From the NCBI GenBank assembly GCA_037042185.1, contig JAXQJY010000023.1, forward strand, positions 186,001 to 250,000: a stretch of 64,000 nt of DNA, in the 5' to 3' direction. The first letter of the stretch is position 1, and each line of letters opens with the position of its first letter. Of this stretch, positions 50,677 through 60,345 are shown piece by piece. The position numbers and the translations under genes are program-made. A model generated the notes under the pieces. The model did no database searches. It was not told the DNA's origin and saw nothing but the letters and a program-made list of their open reading frames with translations. The stretch comes from Sordariomycetes sp. S80-01Y (taxonomy: Eukaryota; Ascomycota; Sordariomycetes).

Positions 50677-52865
50677 ATGCCAGCCCCCTACTCAGACAAC
50701 CTCTACTCCGCCCTGTCAGATTCCGAGCCTGAAGATGTGAACGACAACCCTAGCAATGACGATGCCTTGTCGCCGACGGATGGCTACTTCCACACACAAA
50801 ATTCGTCACCCTCTCACGCTGTAGATCTGTCACCCACCCCGCGGGCACAGGACTCGTCACCGGAGCACGAGACGCCATACGTACCTAACGTTCTGGTCGA
50901 GGACCCGACCCTGAGGCAGAGGACCAAGGAGGAAGAGGCGAGTCACAGTCCTGGCGCCCAGGCTCAGACTTATAACACCGGCCAAGGAACGCCTTGGAAT
51001 CATAGACGCGGTGTTGAGGATGACGAGCCTCTAAGAACGGGCATGTCTTCTGGTCAAGCTTCCAGTAGTAGACCTGTGCCGCCACAGATTCCTATGGACG
51101 CACCACCGGCGTACTCACCACGTTCACCAATCAGTCCAACCTCGCCGCAGTCAGGGATTGGATATCAAACCTTCGGCACAGCACCATCCCAAATCCCGGA
51201 TCATAGCCATAGCACCAATGCTCCAGAGGAACACAACCGTCTCCTACCTCGAGAGCCAGAGTCCATGGGGGGCGACCCATCCCCTGGAAGGCCAACACTA
51301 TCTCGTTGGCAGGCATACAAAGCAGAGTGGAAGGACGCAAAGTGGGGGAGCACGCGGCGAAAGGTCAGGACCGTGCTCAGCACCCTCTTGATCATAGCTA
51401 TCGTGATTTCACTGCTGGGAGGTCTGTTCAGCCTAGGAGCTGAGAGGTCGAGGGACGAGGTACGAAAAACATGTGGAGCAGACTTGAACGATACTAATAG
51501 TCACAGATGAAGCCTCCTGGCTCTGGCAAGGGACCAAGTCACAGCCCACCCACTACTGGCCCTGGCGACCTGCGCTGGCTACCTCTCAAACAATGCCACC
51601 CCAACAAAAATCCCTCCCACCGCTACAACTCAGTCGCCAGCTTCGACTTCACCCCTGAGAGAGAGATCTCCATCTACCAAAAGATCGACGACGAAGACCA
51701 TGACATCCCCTCTGGGCGAACACCACACATCAGCGGCAACGTCGTGATCAAGCCCATTGATGATACGTCGGCGAGTCCCCTTGGTCAGGCGGGCGGAATA
51801 GCACTCGAACTGCTGGCCAATGACAAGGACCTGACTATGAAAGTTGAAATGAATCAGGTCGACCAGGCGTTGGTCCTGCGCACGCCGAGGGCTGTGGAAT
51901 GGCACGAGAGCGGCGACCCCTGCATTCAGATCAGGGTCACGGTCTTCGTTCCGCAGCACGCCGTCTTGAAGAGTCTGAACGTGGAGGTCATTCATCTGAA
52001 CATCAATGTCTTGAATGGGCTGAACTTGACTCTCAAAAACAAGGTCTTACTGGCCTCACTGTCTGGCGACATCAACACCCCATCGAGCTACGAGCTGTCC
52101 TCCCGTGAGATCTGGGTCGAGACCGTCTCGGGCGATATCTCCGGCTTCTACCCCCTCTACGACCTCCTGGGTATACACACCGCTTCCGGAACGGTCAACA
52201 CAGTCGTCAACCCGAAACCCGCGGCCGATTCCGATCCAAAACCCGCCAAGCTAGATGTAGCGTCTGTCTCCGGGGATCTGACCGTCAAAGAGGCTTTGGA
52301 TGGAGACAGCCCAGCTCGAGACTACGTGGTCGGTTTCGGCACTTCGAGTGGAACCATAGATGCCGAGGTTGCGGTGTCTTCTGAAGGGAGGTTCAGTTCT
52401 CAATCTGCAGACTTCAAGCTGAAGATCCAGCCTGTTCTCCAGGAGGGGGCGGAGATGAAGTTGGATACCGAGACGAAGAGCGGAACCACCAAGCTTGACA
52501 TCCTCGACCCATTTTGGGTAAAGAAGTATCATCTTGAGCACAGGAATCAAATGGAAACCGACTCCGAAGATTCCTTCCATATGGTCCAGCCCCACCTCAC
52601 CACCTCGACGGAGCTTGCCAACCTCCGGTCCCGCCACTCATCCATCAGCGGGGCCATCGATCTCAGGTATCCCTCATCCTGGAGCGGTCAATTCGAAGCC
52701 GAGACCTTATCCGGCAGCCAGAAGTTCAGAGGCGAGGGGCTCAGGACGGGAACAAAGATGGGCATGTTCCCCAGTGTCCTGAGGGGCCGGAAGGGGGAGG
52801 GACGCAGCGCGTTGCGTGTCCATACCGTCAGCGGTGATCAGGAATTCCTGGTGGGGAGGGAGTGA
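50677..52865 (+). CDS. Single-pass membrane protein with SG-motif (DUF4097-like) repeat ectodomain
   Basis: Exons 50677-51459 and 51507-52865 (47-nt intron) encode 713 aa. Residues 1-225 are acidic, Ser/Pro-rich and presumably cytosolic, with a PPAY motif (DAPPAYSP) of the type bound by WW domains of Rsp5/Nedd4 ligases. One membrane segment follows (about 232-253, VLSTLLIIAIVISLLGGLFSL), then a large domain. That domain repeats short strands with Ser-Gly turns: ASLSGDINT, ETVSGDISG, HTASGTVNT, ASVSGDLTV, GTSSGTIDA, ETKSGTTKL, SSISGAIDL, ETLSGSQKF and HTVSGDQEF. This is the pattern of DUF4097-type beta-helical domains best known from bacteria and also found in fungi. Topology (N-in) and a sensing or adhesion role are inference. 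Confidence 0.85.
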
Positions 52866-53211
52866 TATTGAAAAAGGGGCGTCTGATCCCGCGAGAGACT
52901 GGGATGTGCGATGAATGTTAAGCGATACACGATTTCGGGGTTGCGTCTTTTGTTGACTTCAGGGGTCAGCGGGCTAAGCAAAGCGGAATGGGGTCAGGTG
53001 TTCTTCTCTTCCACAAATGTCAGAAGCAAATGTATTCGTTCTTAAGGCTCGCAAGGCAGTCACTCTTTAACAAAAAGCTGACATGAAAAGCAAAGCTTCG
53101 CTCAGTCGCAGCTGGGGCGATGCTACCAATCATTCATTCAATCCACCAATGCAACAGAATCTATGTCTATCGTGGTTGTACAGTCTATCAAGAGAGGGGT
53201 ATCTTAGATCG
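52866..53211. other. 3' flank between convergent genes
   Basis: These 346 bp hold 3' UTRs of the SG-repeat gene (+) and TilS-like gene (-). No other feature is seen. Confidence 0.5.
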
Positions 53212-55432
53212 TCAAGCCCAAATGTCGTACAGCTTATCTAGCGCCTCGCCGCTCCTCGCGCTCCGTGCATCGCCGAACCTCTCACTGAGCCGCCTCCTCT
53301 CCTCCTCTGTCAGGGGCTTGTGCGAGAATATGTACCTCAGCCACCTCTTCCGTCTGCTTCTGCTGAAAGCTGGCTCGAATCCGGCTAGCCGCCTGTTCGC
53401 CTCCCGCTTCTGGTGACCCAGGAGGGACAGGTCGACCTTCTTGAACGCAGCCTCATATTGGAGCCCGTCCTCCATGCCGTCTAGGTGGATACCCAGTGTG
53501 GGGAGGGCGATCATGGTTAGTTGATGCCACTCGACGTTGTGTCTCGGCGACGCATCGTCTGCAACATATAGCGCCGGAAGAGTCGTCCTGACCTTGTTTG
53601 GAGCGTAGTGCCTCAGAATCTCCGCTAGTCTTTCTCTCTTCTCCGGCGGCAAGTTCTCCCTGAATTCCCTCGCCTTGTCGGCGGTGTAAGGCCTGATGAA
53701 GAACCGCTTGTCAGAATACCCTTCCAAGCTCATCCAGTACCTATTGTCCCACAGCTTGGGGAATCGGAGCTTCCTCCAGCCTCTGACCTTGCTGCTCTCC
53801 TTTCTGGGATCGAAATGCTCATCGGTGAAGGCGTCACCGCTTTCCGCGTCAGGTTGAGGCCCTCGGTGTTTGCGCCAGTCAATGACTGCAGAGGGAGGAG
53901 GGGAGGAGTGAGGGAAAGGGGCGCGGGAGAGGAACCAAGTCAGGGGCGAGGAGGCGCTGACGATGGGCTCAAACATGACGCCGCCAATGAGGAAGGTCGT
54001 CGGGGGTGGCGGGGGTCGCTCTTCGGCCGTGACGAGCTCGGGGAATAATCTCGAGACGACGTTTCCCATGATGGCGGCGTTCGGCAACGCTCTGTAAGGG
54101 GTGACGAACTCGATCAGGCGGCGGATTGCCAGAGCGGCGATGACCCTGCGATGCGAAATACGCAGCTTCTCCCGCTTATCATCATAGCGCCGATTCCGGG
54201 TCTTGCTCTTGAATGTCGGTAGCTCGACAATCATGGTACCAGCAGAAGGATCGAAGTTGCTTGCTACGGCGTTGGTTATGAGCAGACGACGAGCCTCTGC
54301 TTCCTCAAATTCATATCTGCGGACCAATCGCTTGTTCAGGGACAGAATCGCTGGTTTCTGCAAAGCCTCGGGGAGTGTGTGATCTCGGACCAAATGCCGG
54401 ATCGCGTTGCGTGGTGTTAGGGTCTGATCTTGGTTCGTATGGTCTTCCCACCAATCGACCTTGTAGTACTCGCACGTAGCCCTCAGCCGATCCTTGTCAT
54501 ACTCCAGCAGCGGACGAACGACCTTGACGCCGCCGTCCTCGACGGGGATGGGCGTGAGGTACGGGACGAGAGAATCCCTGGGCCGTTCGAGATGGGAGTG
54601 GAAGTGTCCAGCGTCGATGTTTTCCCAGAGATAGTCGTCGTTGCCAAAGGAGATCTTCTCATCCATGAAAATAGCCCTTAGCCTCTTTCTGTCCTTAGTC
54701 GTGGGTTCGAAGCGAAGAAAAGGTGATGGGCTTTTCTGGTCCTGGACCATGCCGCTTTTGTTGACATTGTAGATGCCGTGGACCTCTGGCATGTCATTAT
54801 ATGGCTTGATTCCCTGCAAGCCACGATAGTTGTGGCCACCCAGCAGCCGCATCAGGATCGTCTCGTACTGATCGTCCTGATGGTGCGCCGTAAACAGGAA
54901 TGGTGACCGCAGGATGCGGCATGCCACGCCGAGATCCCAGTACCGCATCTTCCTCGCCATGCCCTCGACGCCCGGCATGGTACGCGGGTCGAGGCCCGTA
55001 TCGCGGTCGATATACCATCGCAGACTTCGGACCAGGCCCTTCAACCCGTATTTGTGCAGCGAGCGCACCACGGCGTTGGCCTCTTGGGTACTTCCCTCGC
55101 GAAGGCCATGATCGATGACGACGGGAATGGCGCTCTGGAGTGGGTAGCTGCCGATGCGGTAGTTGGGGAAGGTCTTTTGGTATTCGGAGAAGAGGATGGC
55201 CAGGGCCATGGAGTCGACACCGCCGCTGATGGCGAGCGCTGCACCGGGTCAGCCTGCTTCTTTCCTTTCGTCGGCCCAGTCAAGAGGATTACTTACCCGC
55301 ATTGCGCTCCTTGACATAGCTGGCATGGGGAAACTGCGGCTTGCAGATGGCCTCGATGGCGTCCTTGAAGTCGATGACGGGGATGGGACGGGTGACGCTG
55401 TTGAGAAACCGGGCGGTACCTAGCGAGCCCAT
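53212..55432 (-). CDS. tRNA(Ile)-lysidine synthetase-like PP-loop protein (TilS family)
   Basis: Predicted to convert C34 of CAU-anticodon tRNA-Ile to lysidine so that it reads AUA; in a fungus the likely substrate is the mitochondrial tRNA. Exons 55432-55297 and 55238-53212 (58-nt intron) give 720 aa. All TilS hallmarks are present: the PP-loop ALAISGGVDSMALA, VIDHGLREGS, TAHHQDDQYETILMRLLGG and EDHTNQDQTLTPRNAIRHL. The start MGSLGTARFLNSVTRPI is acid-free for about 20 residues and could be a mitochondrial presequence. The C-terminal half (about 370-720) is longer than bacterial TilS and has no domain I recognise, though it contains TMIALPTLGIHLDG-like conserved-looking stretches. The in-frame region further upstream lacks an ATG. 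Confidence 0.9.
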
Positions 55433-56370
55433 TCCTCCATTGCAGACGCCTGCTACCGACGTCGGAAGGGGAGATGGTCCATGCAAGCAGGTGACTGCGC
55501 CTTTGGTGGTGACTTGGACGTGGTCGGTGGTTGGACGCGTTGAAAATGTTGGGTGAAGATTGCCATCAGCGGCCGGGTTTAGGTCCGATCCGGGGCCGGG
55601 CAAACCGGGGTCCACATGGGCCAACTCAGGCTCCCGCCCACGTTTTCCACGGACATAACACGAGCACAGGGAGTCAGTGTCCGGGGCGCAAGTGTACTAC
55701 CACACTGCCCTGTCGACGATGTTTTGTTTGTATCTCCCTGAGGGTTGTGTCGTTACAAGCCCTTCCTCTGCCCTGGAGAGATGTGTGGGCGTCAGTTAGC
55801 AGCCAAGCCCCGGGATGGCCTCACTGGAGCAGAGCAGGTGACGGGCCATTCGCTGCCGGGATCCCCTCCCAGATGACCTCGCGACCTTGCAGATGCTATC
55901 GCCACGAGCTGGAGCTCCCATGCACGCTTCACTGGTGGCCATTGCTGGTCTTGGTGTCTGATCCCGGGTCCCGTGGCTTGCAGTCCGTCTACAGGCTGTC
56001 ATTCGCCCGCTGCCAGCCGAGCTACTGTACGTAGCACTGGACTGCATAGCACTGCACCGTAGAGCCCAGCTCCAGTTCGCACGCACGCGCATCGAGTTTG
56101 CTCGCCCCAACTCAATTCTTCCCTCTTGATTCATCGCGCGCGTTGAACGCTTCGTCTCCCGTTCTTCTCTGCGCTCTGCATCCCTCTTGCGCTGCCACTT
56201 CTACTCGATACTGCGAAACCTGGACGACAAGGCGACCCCGCCTATCATCGTGACTCCCACTTGCCGCGCACCGGCCACGGCTCGCCACCATCGCGACGAC
56301 TGTCCCAGTCCTCGACCTCGACAATTACCTCGACCTCCCTCTAGCGATGCGCATACGATAGACCACCGGC
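55433..56370. other. Divergent promoter region
   Basis: These 938 bp lie between the TilS-like (-) and BTB (+) genes. A very short uORF (ATG 56347, MRIR*) precedes the BTB start. The ORF 55531-56034 has no recognisable content. Confidence 0.45.
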
Positions 56371-57906
56371 ATGGTCTCCCAGCCCGAAACCCAGTCCACC
56401 CTCTCCCTCCGCACTCCCGCCTCCTCCTCCATTGTCTCCCGTCCCTCCCACACTCTCTCGCGCACAAAGCGCTACAACCGCTCCCACGTTGGCGGCGTCT
56501 CCCACATCCCCTCCAACGAGTTTCCAGTCTTTTCACACACCGGGGATGTCGAGATTCTGATCAGAGCAGGCGGCGTTGAGAACCGCTATCTGTTACACAA
56601 GGTCACTCTGGCTCAGTGCTCGGGCTTCTTCGAAGCCAGCACCTCTGAGCAGTGGAGTAAAGCCAAGCCGAGGCGGCTGGCGGGAGGGAATGAGCTGGCG
56701 AGGATAGGGGAGGATGCGGACAGGACGCCGACGGGAAGCGCGCTGGACGGGGAGGAGGAGAGGGGTGTGAAGAGGTGGAGGTATGAGCTTGACCCCGGGA
56801 CGGACGAGGACGATGTGCCCATGTTGGTGCAACGGGACGAACGAAGCGATGCGAAACGAGAGCTACCCTCGATATTCGGCGACGCGACACAGTCGACGCG
56901 AAGCAAAGGTCGGCATTCGCGAACTGGCTCCTCCTCGAACCGCGATTTCTTTCGCTCGGTCACCAATCTCAGCCGTGAATCTGGGAACCCCAACCCGCAG
57001 CTTTCTAAAGCACAAGTCGATCTCATACGTGACTACGATAATCTATTCAGGACAATGTACAACTACCCACCTATACTGGACGGCGTCAATGTGGCGGATG
57101 CGTACGTCCAGTGTAAGAGTCTTCTGAACCTGGCGGACCTGTACGATGCTTTACCTGTGGTTGGACCGCGGGTCGATCACCATCTACTCCAGTTTCAGTC
57201 CAGGCTGTGGAAGCAGATTGCCAAATACCCAATATCATATCTGCGTCTGGGGTTTCTGGCACGGAGCAAGGTCATATTCCAAGAAGCACTCATACACGTC
57301 GTCGGACAATGGCCTAGCGGGGAACGCAGTCTCCGGGCGGCCTTGCCAGATGTCGTTCTCGACATTATCGAAGATAAAGTCGACGAGCTCGAGGAAACGG
57401 TCAGTCGGGTCGAAGGCCGTCTTTTCAGGCTGAACCTCGTGACCGGAAGAGGCGATCGCGTCACTCCGGCCACGAACTATCTTGACTGGCTGGTCGTCTC
57501 CCTCTTCCGCCAATGGATTGCAGACAACACCTCTCCCCAGCCACCCCCACCCGCCGAAAGAAGGACGCGAGATGGACCTCGACAGCTGCCACCTGCGGTG
57601 CCGCCGCTAACATCTATCGGGCGCGCCTACCGAACCCTCGGGAGCACAAATCCCGCCACGTACCTGGGGCACGATGAGTGCAAACGCTTCTTGAAGCTTA
57701 CACCTGACATGTACAGCCGTGACAACCTCAAAAGGTTCGAGAAGCGCATGGACGAGCTGAAGAGCATGGCACGAGACATTGTGAGGCCTTTAATGGGAAG
57801 TGGCTTGGAGTTGGACCTTGGGGGAAGCAGAGCGGGAGAGGGCATCAGCTATCTGACATGCACGGCCGTGGGTAATAGGGATTTGCCCTGGGCGGTGGAC
57901 GATTGA
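56371..57906 (+). CDS. BTB/POZ-like protein with an insertion, 511 aa
   Basis: Single exon. After a Ser-rich N-terminus (1-50) the start of a BTB fold is readable: GDVEILIRAGG...YLLHKVTLAQCSGFFEAS. The fold is then interrupted by about 100-130 charged, Ser/Arg/Asp-rich residues (roughly 100-225) and resumes with LFRTMYNYPPILDG, NVADAYVQCKSLLNLADLYDALPVV, matching the later BTB helices. The C-terminal half is helical (LWKQIAKYPISYLRLG, DIIEDKVDELEETVSRVEGRL, LVVSLFRQWIAD) and ends with YLTCTAVGNRDLPW. BTB proteins are dimerisation modules or Cullin-3 adaptors, but I see no Kelch or zinc-finger partner domain, so the role is open. The architecture is typical of an uncharacterised fungal family. 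Confidence 0.82.
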   Translation: MVSQPETQSTLSLRTPASSSIVSRPSHTLSRTKRYNRSHVGGVSHIPSNEFPVFSHTGDVEILIRAGGVENRYLLHKVTLAQCSGFFEASTSEQWSKAKPRRLAGGNELARIGEDADRTPTGSALDGEEERGVKRWRYELDPGTDEDDVPMLVQRDERSDAKRELPSIFGDATQSTRSKGRHSRTGSSSNRDFFRSVTNLSRESGNPNPQLSKAQVDLIRDYDNLFRTMYNYPPILDGVNVADAYVQCKSLLNLADLYDALPVVGPRVDHHLLQFQSRLWKQIAKYPISYLRLGFLARSKVIFQEALIHVVGQWPSGERSLRAALPDVVLDIIEDKVDELEETVSRVEGRLFRLNLVTGRGDRVTPATNYLDWLVVSLFRQWIADNTSPQPPPPAERRTRDGPRQLPPAVPPLTSIGRAYRTLGSTNPATYLGHDECKRFLKLTPDMYSRDNLKRFEKRMDELKSMARDIVRPLMGSGLELDLGGSRAGEGISYLTCTAVGNRDLPWAVDD

Positions 57907-59505
57907 GGCACTGCGTGGACGACAGTCATGTCAAGCGACAAATTTGTGAGCTATATGCACGCCATGACCTGGAGCGCGGAGGTCATTGGGTGGAAGTCGT
58001 CTCTGAGACGAGGTTTTACGACGTATACGTCTTCTTTGTTCGGAGCGGTTGCATGGATATGGATACCCCTGAGATTCTGGCCTGGACTTATTTTATTTGT
58101 ACGCACGTGTCGCGGTAGAGCTGGCCTCCCAGGCACGGCGAGGAACCCCGGGGATGAATGAGAAATGATGTTTCCCCTTTAACCCTGCCGCGCGCTCCCG
58201 GCTCCGAGCCGAAGAAATCGGACGATAACCCCTGAAGTGAGGCGGGTGGTGGCTGGCTTCACCTTGCGAGCTGCGGAGTGGTTGGGTTGCAACGCTTCGA
58301 ATTGACCACCACAAAGCGGGCGCGCAGGCACCAGGTGACATCCAACAGGGCGCTCATCATGCCCGCTGAGAGAGTTTTACAGGCCAAGAATAGGCGATTG
58401 TCCTCTTGGGTTGGCGCAGGCAGGGCTTTTCGGTGGCAATCCTCAAGGCAGACTCAGCCACCATTTGCGTGAGAGGACAGGAGACCCGGTGAAACCCGAG
58501 TGGACGGCGCGTCCGGGCTGGAGGACAGGTTTGAGTCACGGCCCATGGAATCTTCTGCCAAGTTGCATGGAACTGACTGGAAAGGGGAAGAAGAAAAAGG
58601 GGAGGAGGGGGCGCTCCCTGGTCAAATTGCCAGGGCGGCTAACACTTTCGCCCAAGTCGTGGGTGGTGGTCACCGATATATGTAAGCTGTGTGGGATCCG
58701 CTTATCAGATGTACATACAAGTGCACTTTTGTCAACGACACCCCTTTATGCATGTGTTTGCCTCGCGATGCGCATCAACTGATCATTTATTTGAATATTG
58801 TAAGGACGCCTCGATAATCGCGACAACTTGAAGTCGGAAAGAGTAGAGTCGATTAACAGTCTGATGAGTGGTAACAAAAGTGGAAATCCACCTCGAGTCA
58901 AGAACGCCCTTGCCGACCTTCACGAAACTTCAACCTGTCAACATCAAGAACGCAACCGCCATACCCGTCGACGTGTTCGCCTCTCGTCCCAACGAATAGG
59001 GAATCTTCAGGCCTCAGATATCAGGCCCGCTGATCTGGCTCCCGTTTGCTGCCACATAAGATCGTCGCTGCCTGCCCGACATTTCTTGACTTTCACACTT
59101 CCGAACGTGCTGGTCTTCCCGACCAGACCCGCGCACAACATAATGAAACAAAGTTCCTGAGCCATACGCCTTCCCCTAATTACTTGACTGGGAATCCATG
59201 TTTCAACCCAAGAAACACGAAGCTCGTCCTACGACAACTCCGCCAACCACGTGCCAGCCGGGCGGCCAGGCCGATCTGAGTCAAACGTCTTCCTGAAGGG
59301 GAGCACGCGTCCTCAACAGATGCCCAAGAACGCCGACTCAACAAATATCGTAACAAGATGGGCGCCCGCAGACCATGGGGCACCAAGGCGAAGTTTGCCA
59401 GCATTGCGCTCAACTGCACCCGAAAGGAAGGATGGTTTGACCGCCAGCGACCAACATCTACAAGAAAGTTTCCGGCGCCCAACTCTGCGAAGCGGTCGCG
59501 AGGTA
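57907..59505. other. Gene-poor 1.6-kb interval
   Basis: 3' flanks of the BTB gene (+) and of the minus gene ending at 59506. All ORFs are short and overlapping. Nothing supported. Confidence 0.4.
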
Positions 59506-60345
59506 TCAGGAGAGGTACTGATGGGACCTTTCACCACCCCGATGTCCAACAGTGCAGGGGTCTGGCTGTGTATGTCGATATCCCCTAGCCTTTGGCCTTG
59601 AAGACCTAGGGCGATTGTTTGCCTGTGGCACAATCTCAACCTTGCGGGGCTCGAATGTCTCTTCTGGGCTTTGGGACGCGCCCACTTCGGATTGAGGGAT
59701 CAGGCCCCGTCTAACGAAATACTGGATGAGGTCATGATCTGGCAGACGGCCATACGACGTTCCAGTGCGGATGTGCTCAGCAATGTGCTGCATACGGCGC
59801 CAAAAGGCCTCTTCCCGTTCTGCCTGGCCATCTTGGGTTCCTTGCGGCTGGAAAACAGCGTCGCAGTACCAGCATCGTGACCTCAAAGGATACTCTCGTT
59901 GCATGTGGTCGAAGGCAATGTGCTCGATCCAGAGTTGTTCTTCCCCAAGCCAGTACATCTCTTCACATTGCGTATGATCCCAGAATTCACACCCGTAAAT
60001 GGGCGAGGCCGCCTCCATCGGGTCAAGGACAGTGGAGAGGGAGGATCGTGAGCTGGTGGTTTCCCAAATGGACGAGGCGACCGTACCGGCGTAGTACGAG
60101 CTTTGTTTTGAACTTGCGGAAGATCGACGCCGCGATCCGGACGAGGTGTATCTCGTTAACGGCTGCATCGAGGCCGAGTGCTTCGAAGTTGGCCCAGGGG
60201 CTTGTTGGTCCGGCGGCGGTAGTAAGAATCCAGCGGCGCCTATCGACTGGAAAGTCTGGCATCGAGATTCGCCATGGACTCGAAGCGCATTATTGACGTT
60301 GTTGACCAAATCGGCTGGAGAGCCTTGTCGGTTGGGCTGCGACAT
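59506..60345 (-). CDS. Hypothetical protein with C2H2-like segment, 279 aa
   Basis: Starts at ATG 60345 (MSQPNRQGSPADLVNNV); the frame is open further upstream but that part is leader-like. The first 120 residues are Ser/Gln/Pro-rich and disordered. The core (about 115-205) is aromatic and acidic with regularly placed Cys and His: CEFWDHTQCEEMYWLG, then EHIAFDHM, then CWYCDAVF followed about 22 residues later by HIAEHI, a C2H2-like zinc-finger spacing (C-x2-C ... H-x3-H). The tail is basic (RPRSSRPKARGYRH). This recalls fungal proteins with C2H2-type fingers located after a SxW or WExxSSRSS segment (here SIWETTSSRSS). It is possibly nuclear; no function is assigned. The last about 25 codons could differ if a 3' intron exists. 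Confidence 0.68.
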   Translation of the reverse strand: MSQPNRQGSPADLVNNVNNALRVHGESRCQTFQSIGAAGFLLPPPDQQAPGPTSKHSASMQPLTRYTSSGSRRRSSASSKQSSYYAGTVASSIWETTSSRSSLSTVLDPMEAASPIYGCEFWDHTQCEEMYWLGEEQLWIEHIAFDHMQREYPLRSRCWYCDAVFQPQGTQDGQAEREEAFWRRMQHIAEHIRTGTSYGRLPDHDLIQYFVRRGLIPQSEVGASQSPEETFEPRKVEIVPQANNRPRSSRPKARGYRHTQPDPCTVGHRGGERSHQYLS

